NCBI GenBank assembly: GCA_020744425.1
Contig: JAGMUV010000010.1
Coordinates: 1,116,001-1,180,000 of the forward strand
Direction: 5' to 3'
Source of the DNA: Dactylonectria macrodidyma
Lineage: Eukaryota > Ascomycota > Sordariomycetes > Hypocreales > Nectriaceae
DNA length: 64,000 nt
The translations under genes and the position numbers were made by a program. A model generated the notes under the pieces. That model was not told the DNA's origin, made no database searches, and worked only from the letters and a program-made list of their open reading frames with translations. Of this stretch, positions 35,499 through 46,228 are shown one piece after another. The first letter of the stretch is position 1. The number at the start of each line of letters is the position of its first letter.

Positions 35499-37187
35499 AT
35501 GGGTCGACCTTCGAAACACAACCGCAAGCGCAAAGGTCCCCAGAATCCTCTCCCACCTGTGCCCCTAGATACATGGAGCGATGACGACATCTTCCAACAG
35601 GCAGGAATCCCGAAGATCGAGTTTTATGCAGCAGTGGCACTTTTTGCAAGAGTCATTAAGACTTGTGATTGGGTGACCAATCAAGAACATCATGAAGAAT
35701 CCAAATTTCCAGAGGGTCAGCTGCTCGATCAAGTCGCGCTGCTATTTGCGCGCGCAAAGGAGGCTCCGGGCGACAATGTTCCGAAATCAGATCAATGTCC
35801 ATCGAGTTCTATTACCAACGTTGCAGCAACGAGCATGATTAACGATTCTGAGAAAAATACCATCACCATTTTCATAGCAAAAAATGGCGGACCGCAGGCC
35901 TTTGATGAGTTTAGCGATGAAGAATTTGCCACGAAGCTGGCAAAGTGGTATAACGAGATGCATATGAGCAGCCCGCCAACCGACCCGAGACAGGACACGA
36001 TGTGGAAAGACTTGCAAAAATTTTGCTTTTGGCGACAGCGATTCTACATTCAGCAGGTAGAGAAAGAATTCCTGAAGCTTGAAACAAGCAGTGGCCCTTC
36101 TTTCACTATGAAGCAATTTCCAAGCGTTCCTTTTGTTGAAGAAAAGGTCAAACAACAATTCCAAAAAGACTGTGTTCACGCTCGGAAACTCATCTCTTGG
36201 CTGACTGAAGCGGGTGGGTATAGGAAACTTGTGAATGACAAGGAACTTCAACACCAATATGTGAATCGTATTTGCTTCGAAGATAAGGAACGATGGGGAT
36301 CTATCAAATATCGAGGCGGGTTGGGACTTGGAGTGTCTAGTGCTTCAACAGTGGACCTATCTAAGCGCTTGGCCCGCGTTGTCAACTATTTCCGGCTTCT
36401 CAAAACCTGTCTTGCGGTTTGGAAATCTTGTATGAAATTCCGCGTCTTGTTTCCTGACAGGACGCTGTCTTTCAAGTTGTTGCCGGGACCAGCAGGCGAC
36501 AAAATATTGGGACGCCTAATCGCCAATTGCTTGCTGGGAAAGCACTCCATCAACTCCGCCGTGAACGACGAAATCCCAACTCTAGGACGCTATTTCAAGG
36601 AACGGAGCTTCGAGAGATATGTTCATTGCGAGATTCAACTCCTTCGGTTTCATGCAGACAAGGAATTCGGTACTGTGGAACCGTATCGGTACATTGGTTG
36701 TAGTAAGCTTGCTTGCTTCTTCTGTTGGAAAGTAACTCGTTCTCTAGGGTATAGTATGAGGAACACCCACGGCAGGGTCATTGATGCGTGCGCATTTCCA
36801 GTGGAGTCCGAAAATGGGGCCAGGGCTGTGGCTGCCTGCCTGAAACAGGCTTTCGACGAGATCAACAATAAGATGACGACTTGGGATGGAAGACTACTCC
36901 CTCTCATCAGCCAAACTGAGGGAGCTTCGAGCCAGCCATTGGAGGACCTCTTGAGGGGGTTTGCAAGGGTTCATGACTTGGCCCTGGAATCCAGCAGCAT
37001 GAGTTTGGATGAAGACGTCGAAGAAGGTCCATATACAGATAGCGAGGAAGGTGGCTTGGCAGATTCGGACCTGTTTGTCCCTGATGGCTCTGACTACCCC
37101 ATGATGCCAATGGATGATATTGATGCCCCAAAGAGTGGAGAAGGAAGGCCCTGGATACCAGGGTTCATAGAGGCAGACGAAAGCTGA
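35499..37187 (+). CDS. OTT_1508-like deaminase domain protein
   Basis: Single-exon gene, 562 aa. The N-terminus is basic (GRPSKHNRKRKG) and the first two thirds are a helical region without motif. The zinc-deaminase core is in the last third: HCE (376-378), a spacer, and YIGCSKLACFFCW with Cys at 401, 406 and 409, then a THGRVI-type segment. This His/Glu plus Cys-x-x-Cys arrangement and the surrounding sequence fit the OTT_1508-like group of cytidine-deaminase-fold proteins. Related bacterial domains occur in effectors and toxins; fungal copies are expanded and mostly uncharacterised. A Cys replaces the more usual Ala in HAE. The C-terminal ~80 residues are acidic. Target (nucleotide, RNA, DNA or other) is unknown. 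Confidence 0.75.
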   Translation: MGRPSKHNRKRKGPQNPLPPVPLDTWSDDDIFQQAGIPKIEFYAAVALFARVIKTCDWVTNQEHHEESKFPEGQLLDQVALLFARAKEAPGDNVPKSDQCPSSSITNVAATSMINDSEKNTITIFIAKNGGPQAFDEFSDEEFATKLAKWYNEMHMSSPPTDPRQDTMWKDLQKFCFWRQRFYIQQVEKEFLKLETSSGPSFTMKQFPSVPFVEEKVKQQFQKDCVHARKLISWLTEAGGYRKLVNDKELQHQYVNRICFEDKERWGSIKYRGGLGLGVSSASTVDLSKRLARVVNYFRLLKTCLAVWKSCMKFRVLFPDRTLSFKLLPGPAGDKILGRLIANCLLGKHSINSAVNDEIPTLGRYFKERSFERYVHCEIQLLRFHADKEFGTVEPYRYIGCSKLACFFCWKVTRSLGYSMRNTHGRVIDACAFPVESENGARAVAACLKQAFDEINNKMTTWDGRLLPLISQTEGASSQPLEDLLRGFARVHDLALESSSMSLDEDVEEGPYTDSEEGGLADSDLFVPDGSDYPMMPMDDIDAPKSGEGRPWIPGFIEADES

Positions 37188-37840
37188 CGGGTAGAATGAA
37201 GAACAAAACCGGTAGAAATTCTCTAAGCTTTGTCAGGTGTCTTGGCATCAGCTTTGCTGCGGCTCACCCATGCAGTCAGGCTTCTGGCCCAACGGAAGAA
37301 GACCAGTGTAGATGGCTTACCCTTCCTTAACTCTACAGTATTCGGCTTTGATCTTTTTGCCTCACGGTCTGTCTGTGTGCTTCTTACTTAATACTAATAC
37401 AACGATGGCGAAGCCAATGTTAGGATCAGTAGGAAGAATACCACGAATGACAGATGGCAGACAGCTGTATTTACTATCTCTGGGTAAGTGAGGGGTGTTA
37501 AATCCCGGCCTAGATCTCAGGTATTCAGGGCTTGCATGATTTGTGACATTATCGCAGTGAGACCTTGATAGCGTCTACCAATTCTAGGGCCATTACGGTT
37601 AGTCGCAGCAGGCATCTCAAGGTGGAAATACCATCAAGGTGGTTCCAAGTTGCGATGCTATCTAGGTGATGATAAAGCCAAATGTCGGAACTTAAATGGT
37701 ACGGCCCAATAGTCAACCTCGTAGCAAGGTATAAAACGTCGATTGGATTCCCACCTTCGAATCCCAAACACAGTATCACCGACAATCCTTCTTCCATACT
37801 CATACACCAAAAATTCCATGCGATAGGTTTAACGCAAACC
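37188..37840. other. Intergenic, with promoter of the Cys-rich gene
   Basis: About 650 bp. A TATAAAACG box at 37729 lies about 110 bp before the ATG at 37841 and argues against the earlier in-frame ATG at 37682. Confidence 0.5.
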
Positions 37841-39019
37841 ATGGTTTGTTCACTTCTTCGAAAGCGCATCGCCAACTTTGTACGCGACATAACAGGCGAG
37901 CAAGACAAATACGAATCTCAGTTGAATGAGAAGGAACAGCAAACGGAAAACGAAAAGGTCCTGCCGTCATCATGGAGCAGCTATGTGGAAACAGATGACA
38001 ACACGTCAGACCATGAAGCTCAGCTACGACAAGTCTCTCCCAACGTCGATTCACCCACTGAGGCAACGGCTTCATCCAACTCGCAACCGAAGCAGCTTAT
38101 AGAGCCCACCACGCGTCTCTCTGGCTCAACCCAAGCATTTGCCCCCAAACGACGCCGCTGTGAGCCTTGCCAGCAGGCTCGGGCTTCTCCAGCCTACTGC
38201 TATTTCATTGCGGCTCTCATGGAACCATTGTACTGCGCAGGGTGCCGATCTGAAAAGCCTGCCATCCTCTTTTCCTATTCATCACGCAGGAATGAGTCTG
38301 ATGAGAGCCGGCTCTGTATTGGTCATCAAGGTCACTGCACTGTTTGTCCCCACGTGAAGTTTTCCCTCGCAGATATCGACGATTGGAAGCAAATGATAGC
38401 TTTCAAACATGAGGATATCGGAGTATGCTGTCAAGTGGCCTCGTGCCCTTGTGCTAACGCGACGGTTCGATTCCATCCCCGTCGTCGAATCGTCTGTTGG
38501 AATTGGTCCGCCCCACTGGGCGCAGCTGCGACCTTAAGCAGTAAACCCTGGGATCGTTGCTTGGTTAAACTTGACGAGATGCGTCAAATTCATCCAGCAC
38601 TATTTTGTCCCCATCTACAATTCACGCCGAACAGATTCTCAAACTCGGACCTCCTCCAACATCCGAAGTATGCAGAATCGCAATGGTTCTCTTGTACGAA
38701 GTGTCAGTCGGAGGGTGAATGCAACGTATGGTCCCAAGGTACTAAGAAGATCAACTGGTCCGGTTCTGCGCTAGTGCCTGATAATTCAGTCGCCACCAGC
38801 TGGGTGTCTCAACTGGACCCCGACAGCTATGGACATTTTGCCGACCAAGACACTAAGCACATTACATGGTGCGATGATCTTGGATGTAGTACGACGTACG
38901 CGCTGTTTCAAAGCACTGCTTTGATGGAGTTGGCAATGTGGCCATCGTGGGACCCGAAGTGGCTCACAGATGGATCGGGGCACGGGATGCAAATGCTAGA
39001 CCAGTTGGCCGAGTTCTAG
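37841..39019 (+). CDS. Cysteine-rich protein of unknown function
   Basis: Single exon, 392 aa from 37841. The N-terminal ~100 residues are polar and low in complexity (charged, Gln/Ser-rich). Then come many Cys and His pairs in short spacing: CEPCQQARASPAYC, YCAGCRSEKP, CIGHQGHCTVCPH, CCQVASCPCA and CTKCQSEGEC. This layout resembles cysteine-rich zinc-binding regions seen in fungal F-box-associated proteins, but no F-box is visible and I assign no function. An earlier in-frame ATG (37682) would place a TATAAA box within the coding region, so it is not favoured. It lies between the deaminase gene and the PhyH gene on the same strand. Confidence 0.6.
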   Translation: MVCSLLRKRIANFVRDITGEQDKYESQLNEKEQQTENEKVLPSSWSSYVETDDNTSDHEAQLRQVSPNVDSPTEATASSNSQPKQLIEPTTRLSGSTQAFAPKRRRCEPCQQARASPAYCYFIAALMEPLYCAGCRSEKPAILFSYSSRRNESDESRLCIGHQGHCTVCPHVKFSLADIDDWKQMIAFKHEDIGVCCQVASCPCANATVRFHPRRRIVCWNWSAPLGAAATLSSKPWDRCLVKLDEMRQIHPALFCPHLQFTPNRFSNSDLLQHPKYAESQWFSCTKCQSEGECNVWSQGTKKINWSGSALVPDNSVATSWVSQLDPDSYGHFADQDTKHITWCDDLGCSTTYALFQSTALMELAMWPSWDPKWLTDGSGHGMQMLDQLAEF

Positions 39020-40029
39020 ATGAATATGAGGCATTTTCTTAGTGCTTTCAGAGAGACAGTTGTATAGCAATACTAAAAGTCGTCGATTTATGTCATTTAT
39101 CTCTAACTGTCAACTGTTTCTATCATGTTGTTCTGTCATAATATCTATAAGCAGTTGCAAATTGAAGCATCAGGCTCAGATTCCTACGCCGTATGTATAA
39201 ACCGTAGTATTCACGGCCAACTCGATGATAGCAAGGACAGGCACGAAGCTATCGTCCTAAGATCAGTTATTTTTAATGAGTCAGCTACGGTCTATTGCGT
39301 TGCGAAAGTAGTCGCAATGCCTAAACTCAACGATGGTTGGCAGCAGACAGTTCACCTATCAAGAACAAACTAAACCACTGACCATCAACGGGTCCAGGAT
39401 GAAGGACTGGCAAATTGCGCATAAGGGAACGAAAAAAAAGGGAAATGAGAAAAAGGTTTTTGGCAACGAAGCCCAGGCGCGCTTGAAGTGCATGGAGAGG
39501 AAGCTCTTGGCTGATTCCAAAGCCAGGGTTGTCATGCATAGGGAGGTGTTCGCTAACGCTCCAGACTATCGTAGATTGTCAGGGGTTGCTAGGTATTCCT
39601 GATTATCCAGCCATGCCAGAACATAGTTCCGGCTTGGTCATTGATTAGCGCTGCGCAACTATCCCCTGGTCTTTCACCCGATTCACCGTTCGACAGAGGA
39701 ATCGGAGTTAATGTGTGGGGTGAAAATGGTACTTCAAGGACATTTCCCAGTAACCCCCCATAACCCCGCGTTGTCCACGTCATGAAGAGAACATTCGATC
39801 CGGAACACTGGAATCTCGAAAACGGGGCCGGAGGGTCCGAAACATAGTTATCTGGTCTCCTATATTTGGGCCTTTGTGCTCTCTTTACTTAACCCTAATG
39901 TTCATTCTTCATAAATCAAACGAACCACACACATTTCGACAAGAAGAGAGTATACAGAGACTATTCCTGCAGATCCACTCCTTCATTTACTAAAAGAGTA
40001 ATAAGCCTTTCCATATATACGGAAGAAAG
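39020..40029. other. Intergenic, no supported gene
   Basis: About 1 kb with short overlapping frames on both strands, none with motifs. A TATATAC near 40014 is very close to the next ATG. Confidence 0.5.
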
Positions 40030-41021
40030 ATGTTATACCAGCCAGATGAACCGCGTAATAACGCAATTATTAACAACCAGGTCGGAGCAGACCAGAGACT
40101 GTTCCGCAAGCCGGCCGGCCCCGAAGTGCAGGAGTTGATTAACTCTGTCATTAAGCACGGGTATGTCATTATGGAAAAAATCTTTACCCATGCCGAGGTA
40201 GATGAGGCCATTCAGGAGCTACGTCGACTAGCTGATGATGCTGGGACCGCTGGCCCGGCTAGTGCTGGTGGTCGGAACAAATTCGAAGGCTTCCGAACGA
40301 AACGCATCTACGCTTTGCTCAATAAGTCGAGGGTCTTTGACAAGTTCGCTACGAGCCCCAAGGCAATGGCCCTCAACGATTACTTCCTCGACCTGGGCTG
40401 GCTGCTGAATACCTTTCACAGCATTAGCATCCAGCCGGGGGAAGAGCCTCAGACACAGCATCACGACGATGGCCATGTCACCCTGCCGCGGCCACACCGG
40501 CCGTTGGGAACTGTACGTCTTTACGCCCCTGTGGCCTGTTCCTGCAAGGTGCGTTTCTCCCAGATGAGGGATAATAACTTATACGTTGCATATAGGCCAT
40601 CATGGTTTCGCTCGACGCCTACACAGAAACCAATGGATCTACCATTGTCGTGCCAGAGTCCCATGAATGGGGAGCGGATCGTGTACTGAGCCCTTCCGAG
40701 GCCATCCCTGTCGTCATGCCCAAAGGCAGTGTGGTCTGTTTCCTGGGCACCTTGTGGCACGGAGGCGGACAGAATATGTCTGATGTGGAACGCCGCGCCC
40801 TCACGGTCCAGTACTGCCAGCCGTGGATCCGCCCTTTTGAGAATCAATTCCTCGCTGTAGACTTTGAAAAGTTGCCACAAATTCCTAAGCAACTTGTTGA
40901 CATGATGGGGTACCTGGTCAGTGCACCTTTTGTCGGCTATGTCGACGGCAAGAGTCCTCTTAGGGCTGTTGAGAAGCACTTGCAGCGGAGGGAAATGAAG
41001 AATCTAGTGGCTAGGCTTTGA
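40030..41021 (+). CDS. Phytanoyl-CoA dioxygenase (PhyH) family protein, two exons
   Basis: Exons 40030-40512 and 40596-41021 join in frame through an 83-nt intron (GTACGT donor, ATATAG end), giving 302 aa. The Fe(II)/2-oxoglutarate site is visible: HHDDGH with the His-x-Asp ligand pair, and a distal His in TLWHGGGQN. The intervening core (RPLGTAIMVSLDAYTETNG, VVPESHEWG) fits PhyH proteins. These enzymes hydroxylate lipids or small molecules, and fungal copies often tailor secondary metabolites. All metal ligands are present and the gene looks intact. The start is the first ATG, with the conserved N-terminal helix soon after. On its right lies a decayed short-chain dehydrogenase on the same strand, which may once have worked with it. 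Confidence 0.85.
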
Positions 41022-41211
41022 AACTATACGACGGACCAGCGTTAATGCGAGGAGTCAGGATTTGGGGGAATGAGAGCCAAGTGTAACGAGTAATACAAAC
41101 TGGATTCGTCCAGAGTGTATCAATTTTATAATAGTGCCTGGTAGTAAGATAGCGAGATAAGTACTCTAGTTTTGTGCAAAGTGTAATGATATCACGTCTG
41201 ATGGGAAGCCT

Positions 41212-42007
41212 GGGAGGGTCGGAGTTCTCCAGTTAGATTTTACCTCTTTTGGCAGTACCAGGACTTGCGCAAGACATTTTTGTGGAGAGAAGCAATGTAT
41301 TGAAACTTCTGGTTAATAATGCCGGTAAGAAGGCAGAAATAGGACTGATAATAGATAATTAGTTGGCAAGTTATAGCATGTTTAAACAGCATGACAAAGG
41401 ATGGCTTTGAGACGTAACTTGGTACAAATTACTATAGTAATTAAGTGGTGATGTTGCGGAACGCCAAAATTAAAGAAAAAAGAAAAAGAATAATCGGCGT
41501 CCCCTTCCAGGTCATTTCCTTCTCTTCCACCTTCTGAAGACAGTGCTGATAACTTCTTCCACGCTACTATTAATTCCCGCGTTGTAAGTGTATCCTCGAG
41601 TGGGCATATGCTCGTTTTATATCATCCAGTTTGACTATTTAAACTTATCCAAGACTAAATATGATCCTATGAAAGAATATGGTCAGTCTAAACTGGCAAA
41701 CATCCACTTCGCCAATGAGCTGGATATGAGATACGGCTCCCAAGGTCTACATGCTCTTAACATCAACCCTCGTCTCATCTCAGCCGCATTGGATTACAGG
41801 GCAAACATAACAGATGCCTTGAAGGATTATGGAATGTTGAGTACCTTAAATAGTCTAGAACAGAACGCCGCCATAGTTGTTTGGGTAGCCGTTGTGAAGG
41901 AGATCGAAGGCAAAGGGGGGCTGTTCTTGGAAGATCGTGGCAAGGCTGGTGAAGCGCTGGAGGCAGGGGTGCCAATGTCGGGATATTCGCTCGCTTCGCT
42001 TCACTGA
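41212..42007 (+). pseudogene. Decayed short-chain dehydrogenase/reductase
   Basis: Pieces of one SDR appear in order on the plus strand but in different frames. They are VLQLDFTSFGSTRT near 41225, then LKLLVNNAG ending near 41330, MTKDGFET followed by a TAA at 41415 and LGTNY, GHFLLFHLLKTVL near 41510, SRVVSVSSSGHM near 41575, and YGQSKLANIHFANELDMRYG from 41680 to the end. NNAG, the SSSGHM serine region and YxxxK are the classic SDR catalytic motifs. At least two frameshifts and one nonsense codon (TAA where CAA would encode the usual Gln of ETQLGTNY) disrupt it, and the N-terminal Rossmann glycine motif is not found. Confidence 0.7.
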
Positions 42008-42063
42008 CTGATGGATTAAAAGCTGTGGAATGAGAGGCTGGGCATGAATGAACTGGACCACAG

Positions 42064-42311
42064 TTAGAACGAAGGAATGTGATGTGACGGCGTAGTAGGG
42101 ACATCAGCCCAGTCTGCATCGGGACCTTCATCCACATCTAGGAACCCGGCCGCTCTCAGCAGCGATATGAAATGTTGTGCAAGGGGACGGGAAATGGTAG
42201 GCTGGAAGTCGTCGTAGCTCTCGCGGGGCATAAGAGAACCCAACTCGACCACCGAGTTGACCTTGGTGCCAACACGGATCTTTTGATCGAGCTCGGTTCA
42301 GTGCGAGTTTA
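42064..42311 (-). pseudogene. Unidentified C-terminal gene fragment
   Basis: A minus-strand frame reads from ELDQKIRVGTKVNSVVELGS through MPRESYDDFQPTI to a stop at 42064. Upstream it meets a stop and no start is found. The peptide looks like a real protein end but I do not recognise it. Confidence 0.3.
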
Positions 42312-42387
42312 TGATCAAAACTTCCTTGACATCGCTCTCGCGCACTTCTGCGCCGAACTAGATTATAGTTAGCACTACGAGCGAGGC

Positions 42388-42728
42388 TCCGGCAAGGCCA
42401 AACATGAGGCGGGAGAGTGGAACCAAACCCGTTCGACAACAGCTACGGTGACTTTGCACACAAACCCAATGTCAACCTACGACCGCTCGAGAAAGGACCG
42501 TTCTACGCGGTGGCGATGTACCCGGGCAACCTGAGCACCGTTTATGGATTAGACGCAAACAAGGACGCACAGGTTCTGAATGAGAAAGGAAACGCAATTC
42601 CTGGACTCTATGCTGCGGGATCAGACCAAAACTCGGTTATGATGGGCAAGTATCCTGGGGGAGGCTCGTGTCTGGGGCCGGCGATGGCGTTCGGCTATCG
42701 CGCTGCTATACATATGGCAAATCATTAA
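42388..42728 (+). pseudogene. C-terminal fragment of an FAD_binding_2 (fumarate reductase-like) dehydrogenase
   Basis: The last ~100 residues match the C-terminus of FAD-dependent fumarate reductase/ketosteroid dehydrogenase-like enzymes: GPFYAVAMYPGNLSTVYGL, IPGLYAAGSDQNSVMMGKYP, GGGSCLGPAMAFGYRAA. AAG..GGGS..GP is the FAD-contacting end motif. Just upstream GKAKHEAGEWN continues the family pattern but in a different frame, with the break near 42420. The whole FAD-binding N-terminal domain is absent. It is therefore a truncated, frameshifted relic. Confidence 0.65.
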
Positions 42729-43293
42729 GAATGGTCTCCGAAGGCTTACAACCGTTGTCTCTTGGTGAGAGAGTCTGCATAGCGCGAGCCCCGGTGTTAT
42801 TTAGTTTTGCGGTACTACGAGGATTAATTGCATTTAACGAAACTAGCTTTGGCCTAAGTTGGGTGAAAACTTTCATGACATAGCCTAAAACAAGGTTACC
42901 ATAAGCTCGGAAATATCATTGCCCTCACGGTTTCTCGTCTTCGCCCCCGCCCTGCTCGATGTTCCTATAATCTGAGAGGCCGGGAGCGCTCCCTGAGAAG
43001 GACAGGAGGGGGAAATACCTCAACTTGATCGAGCCTGAAGGTATATCAGTTCTGCGAAACGAGGTGGCGAGCCGCTCTGAGAGCGATGCCTACAACGCCA
43101 ACAATAAGGGGAAGTCCAGCCTCAACGTGTTGCCAGCACACGGGGTCAATACTTTTTCGCATACGATTCTTAGCAATTATACTGTCTGCACACTCTCTCC
43201 AGCCGTCCCATAGCGTATTGGTGGACAGACAAAGCAATCAAACTACAGATCATGAACAGACAAGTCCACCGTTATACCTGCTAGCCATCTCAA
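42729..43293. other. Intergenic, no supported gene
   Basis: About 560 bp between a relic (+) and the FAH-family gene end (-). No motif-bearing frame is seen. Confidence 0.5.
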
Positions 43294-44393
43294 TCATTCC
43301 GACTGGGTATCCTTCTCAAACACCATCTTGTTTCGGATCACCCCAATCTTATCAATGTGCACTTCAACAACGTCACCGTTCTTCAACCACGCAGGAGGCT
43401 TTATGAAAGCCGCCACGCCACCAGGCGTCCCCGTCATGATGATGGTGCCCTTTCGCAGTGTGGTTCCTCGACTCAGATGTTGAAGAATGGCGGGAATGTC
43501 AAAGATGACATCATCAATCTTGGTGGACTGCCTCTTCTCCCCGTTGACGAAGCACTCCATTCTGAGATCAGCAGGATCCGTAATCACCCTAGGAGACGTA
43601 ATAACGGGACCGATTGGTGCAAACTTGTCAAAGGACTTGGCGCTGCCGTGTTGATTGCCCGATCGCTCGGGCATCTGCCACCATCGTGATGAGACGTCGT
43701 TACCGGCAGTGTACCCTAGTATGTACTCGGAAAAATCGGCGTCGGCCGTCAGATTCTTGCAATCTTTACCAAGGACCACACAGAGTTCGGCCTAGGTAAC
43801 AAGACTTCAGCCTCGGACCATGACCTCGGTGATGTTGATTATACCGCCTACCTCGTAATCCATGGAGATACAGGCCGCTGGTATTGGTATATCCTCGAAT
43901 GGCCCCGCGAGTGCATCTATAAGACGTTGTGAAAACCTCGTCGCTTCTTGGGATCAAGGACCACGTACCTGGCGGCTTGGTGAAGATTACTGGATAGTTT
44001 CCGTAATCCATCTACACTTGTCAGTACCTCAGCGAAGAAGATCAGCTGGACAAACAAAGCTCGCCTACCTTGGCCTCAGCTGCATGCTGCTTGTAGTTAA
44101 GGCCAACACACATGAAGATGGGGGTGGCTGGTAGCGGGCAGAGGACCTGGTTGCTCAACGAATTAGGAGTAGCTCAAAGACTTGGCCAACTTGTTGGGCG
44201 ATTATACCTCTGCAACCCTGCGTTCCTCTCCATTCAAGGCGAAATCGCCATCCCAAGGGTTAACGCCTCGAAAGGTCGGTACCAAGCGGCCGGTAAGACT
44301 TTCTTTTGTGTGCTTTGGAGACTCTCCTGCTTCTCCATAGTATACATTTCCATCTTCACCGCGGAAGCGGACCAGACTGTTGAAAGAAGCCAT
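43294..44393 (-). CDS. Fumarylacetoacetate hydrolase (FAH) family protein, five exons
   Basis: Minus-strand exons 44393-44208, 44146-44069, 44011-43969, 43916-43852 and 43791-43294 join in frame (introns 61, 57, 52 and 60 nt, all GT..AG) into 289 aa. The start is MASFNSLVRFRGEDGNVYYG. Family motifs follow in order: IFMCVGLNYKQHAAEAK, YPVIFTKPPDALAGPFED, ISMDYEAELCVVLGKDCKNL with the metal-binding Glu residues, ILGYTAGNDVSSR, and GTIIMTGTPGGV. FAH-family enzymes cleave or hydrate C-C bonds in acyl-pyruvates and related acids (fumarylpyruvate hydrolase, oxaloacetate decarboxylase). Fungal copies occur in aromatic degradation and in metabolite clusters. All parts are intact although the genes on its left are broken. 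A Tc1-type element lies about 450 bp upstream. Confidence 0.9.
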
Positions 44394-44719
44394 AACTAAA
44401 ACTACCGAGGACAAGGTATAACCCAATTGGTTGTACACTTGCAGATACAAGGTAGATACGTTGCTTGGATATGCTTGAGATTGAAAGAGGAAATATTTTG
44501 GTGGGCAAAATACAGCCAGGAGTAGCCAGGTCTCGGGAGCATGCGTGGAGCACCTCCAGACTGCTTGCCCTTCAGGATCTACTGCAGCAAACACAAGGCA
44601 AAGGAACAGGCTAGGCTCTATCTCATGTAGCATCAACCAACAGAGCGCTGGGAACGTGTTACATGTATTGTGTCTATTAGAAACGCCATGAATGGCAAGG
44701 TCGGTGATCTATGCAGCGT

Positions 44720-44770
44720 TTTCGGGCGCCTTCGGCCTCGGTTTCGGGCTCGGGCTCGGCCCGGGCGATT
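44720..44770. repeat. TCGGGC-type G-rich hexamer repeat
   Basis: Imperfect run of TTCGGGC/CTCGGGC units (about 50 bp) about 80 bp left of the transposon end. Similar arrays occur near 54032, 60680 and 61511. Confidence 0.6.
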
Positions 44771-44846
44771 GATAAGCGACTCAGCCACCAGGGGTGAAAG
44801 GGATAGACAGGCTTGTGCCGCGTGTTTCTCGGTCTTGTATGTGCTA

Positions 44847-46228
44847 CAGTGGGTCCCCAAAAGTTACGACACATTTTCCGTACCCCGCTTTCCGTGATAC
44901 CTTCACCAAAATCATCATCAGCTTCAACAGCCCATTGCACCACCAATTCAAGTCAGAATGGTGTCGCAGATACATCATTCTCCTCATACGAGGACGAGGG
45001 TTGTTTGGAGGTATAATTCAGGCGTTTCTGCCATTAAAATCGCACGCGAGGAGGGAGTTACACGGCACGCAATTTACGGCATTGTCCGGCGATACCAAGA
45101 ACAACAGAGCGGCCGCGACCAACCTAGGTGCGGCAGCCCCCCTAAGCTCGGAGACCGGGAAAAAAGACAGATACTGCGAGTAATAGGTCAAGACCCTCAT
45201 ATCCAGATACGTGAATTAATCGAGGAGGCCAATTTGAGCTGCTGTAGGAGGACCATAATTACCTTCCTTCGAAAGGAAGGCATTATGCACTTCCAGTCAC
45301 TTTTGAGACCGTTCATCAGCGAGGAAACAGCCATAAAACGCCTACGCTTTGCAAGACGCTATATTCACATGCCTCTTGAGTTTTGGGAGAAATGGACCTT
45401 CTCTGATGAAGTTACTGTGGCTTGAGGTGAGGGTCAGAGACGCACTTGATGCTTCTGTAAGCCGGTATGTTTTCTTAATGCGATTGTGACCTCTCTGACT
45501 GTTCCTAGCACGAGAGGCTATTCAGAAAGAATGTTCAGACCCGTGTCACACCAACCAAGCATTCACAGATGTTCTTCAGTGCCTTCAATACAGTCAGGAA
45601 GCTTCCAATGTGCCCTCTTTACAGCGACCCAGAATCTGAAGGCGGCGGTGTTACGGCGCGAGTTCTGCTTGAATGCATGAAGCAATACCTTCCTCGAATT
45701 GTGACCAGAAATAGCTACTTTCAGCACGATAACTCGAGTCTTTATACATCCCGTTTGATGAGAAGCTGGCTCATAGAATGGTGTGAGAACCGGAGGGCGG
45801 AGGTAGTTGCCTGGCCGCCCTATAGCCCGGATCTCAACCTCATAGAAAACCTATGGCACATACTTAAAATAAGGGTCTGTGAGCAATGTCCTGAGCTTGC
45901 TTACATGCCAAAGACGGAGGAAGCAAAGCTACAGCTTACAGAAGCCGTAGTCGAGCTGTGGGAAGAGATTGAGCCCGAGGTGATGCAGAACTTGGTCCAT
46001 TCAATGAAGCGCAGGTTGCAGGCTGTGGTGCGCGCACGCAGTTAGTATAAGAAATATCGAAGACTCCATTAGAAACTCCATTCAAAAAGCTACAGATTGA
46101 TATATATTAATATTTAATTGACATTTATTTGGGTGCGTAATAAGGGTTCAAAGTGAGGCCATCACGTTGTGGGGGTATAGATACACCGGGTTGACACGGA
46201 ATGTGTCGTAATTTTATCCGCCCCACTG
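44847..46228. mobile_element. Tc1/mariner-like DNA transposon, 1382 bp
   Basis: Both terminal inverted repeats are visible. The left end starts CAGTGGG and includes TTACGACACATT, and the reverse complement of the right end starts CAGTGGGG and includes the same TTACGACACATT block. The two ends align over about 35 bp with small gaps. Each end is flanked by TA (44845-44846 and 46229-46230), the usual target duplication. A broken transposase fills the interior. Confidence 0.85.
44958..46045 (+). pseudogene. Degraded Tc1-like transposase
   Basis: The first frame (44958-45425) carries a Tc1-type helix-turn-helix: AIKIAREEGVTRHAIYGIV and GRDQPRCGSPPKLGDREKR. It ends at a TGA (45423) within SDEVTVA, close to the first catalytic Asp, with a second TGA at 45447. 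Both stops fit Arg (CGA) and Trp (TGG) codons changed by one transition. The rest lies in another frame (45569-46045) and holds YFQHDNSSLYTSRL and WPPYSPDLNLIENLWHILK, the second Asp and the final acidic region of the DDE/D catalytic triad. Two nonsense codons plus a frame change mean the element cannot encode its own transposase. Confidence 0.8.
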
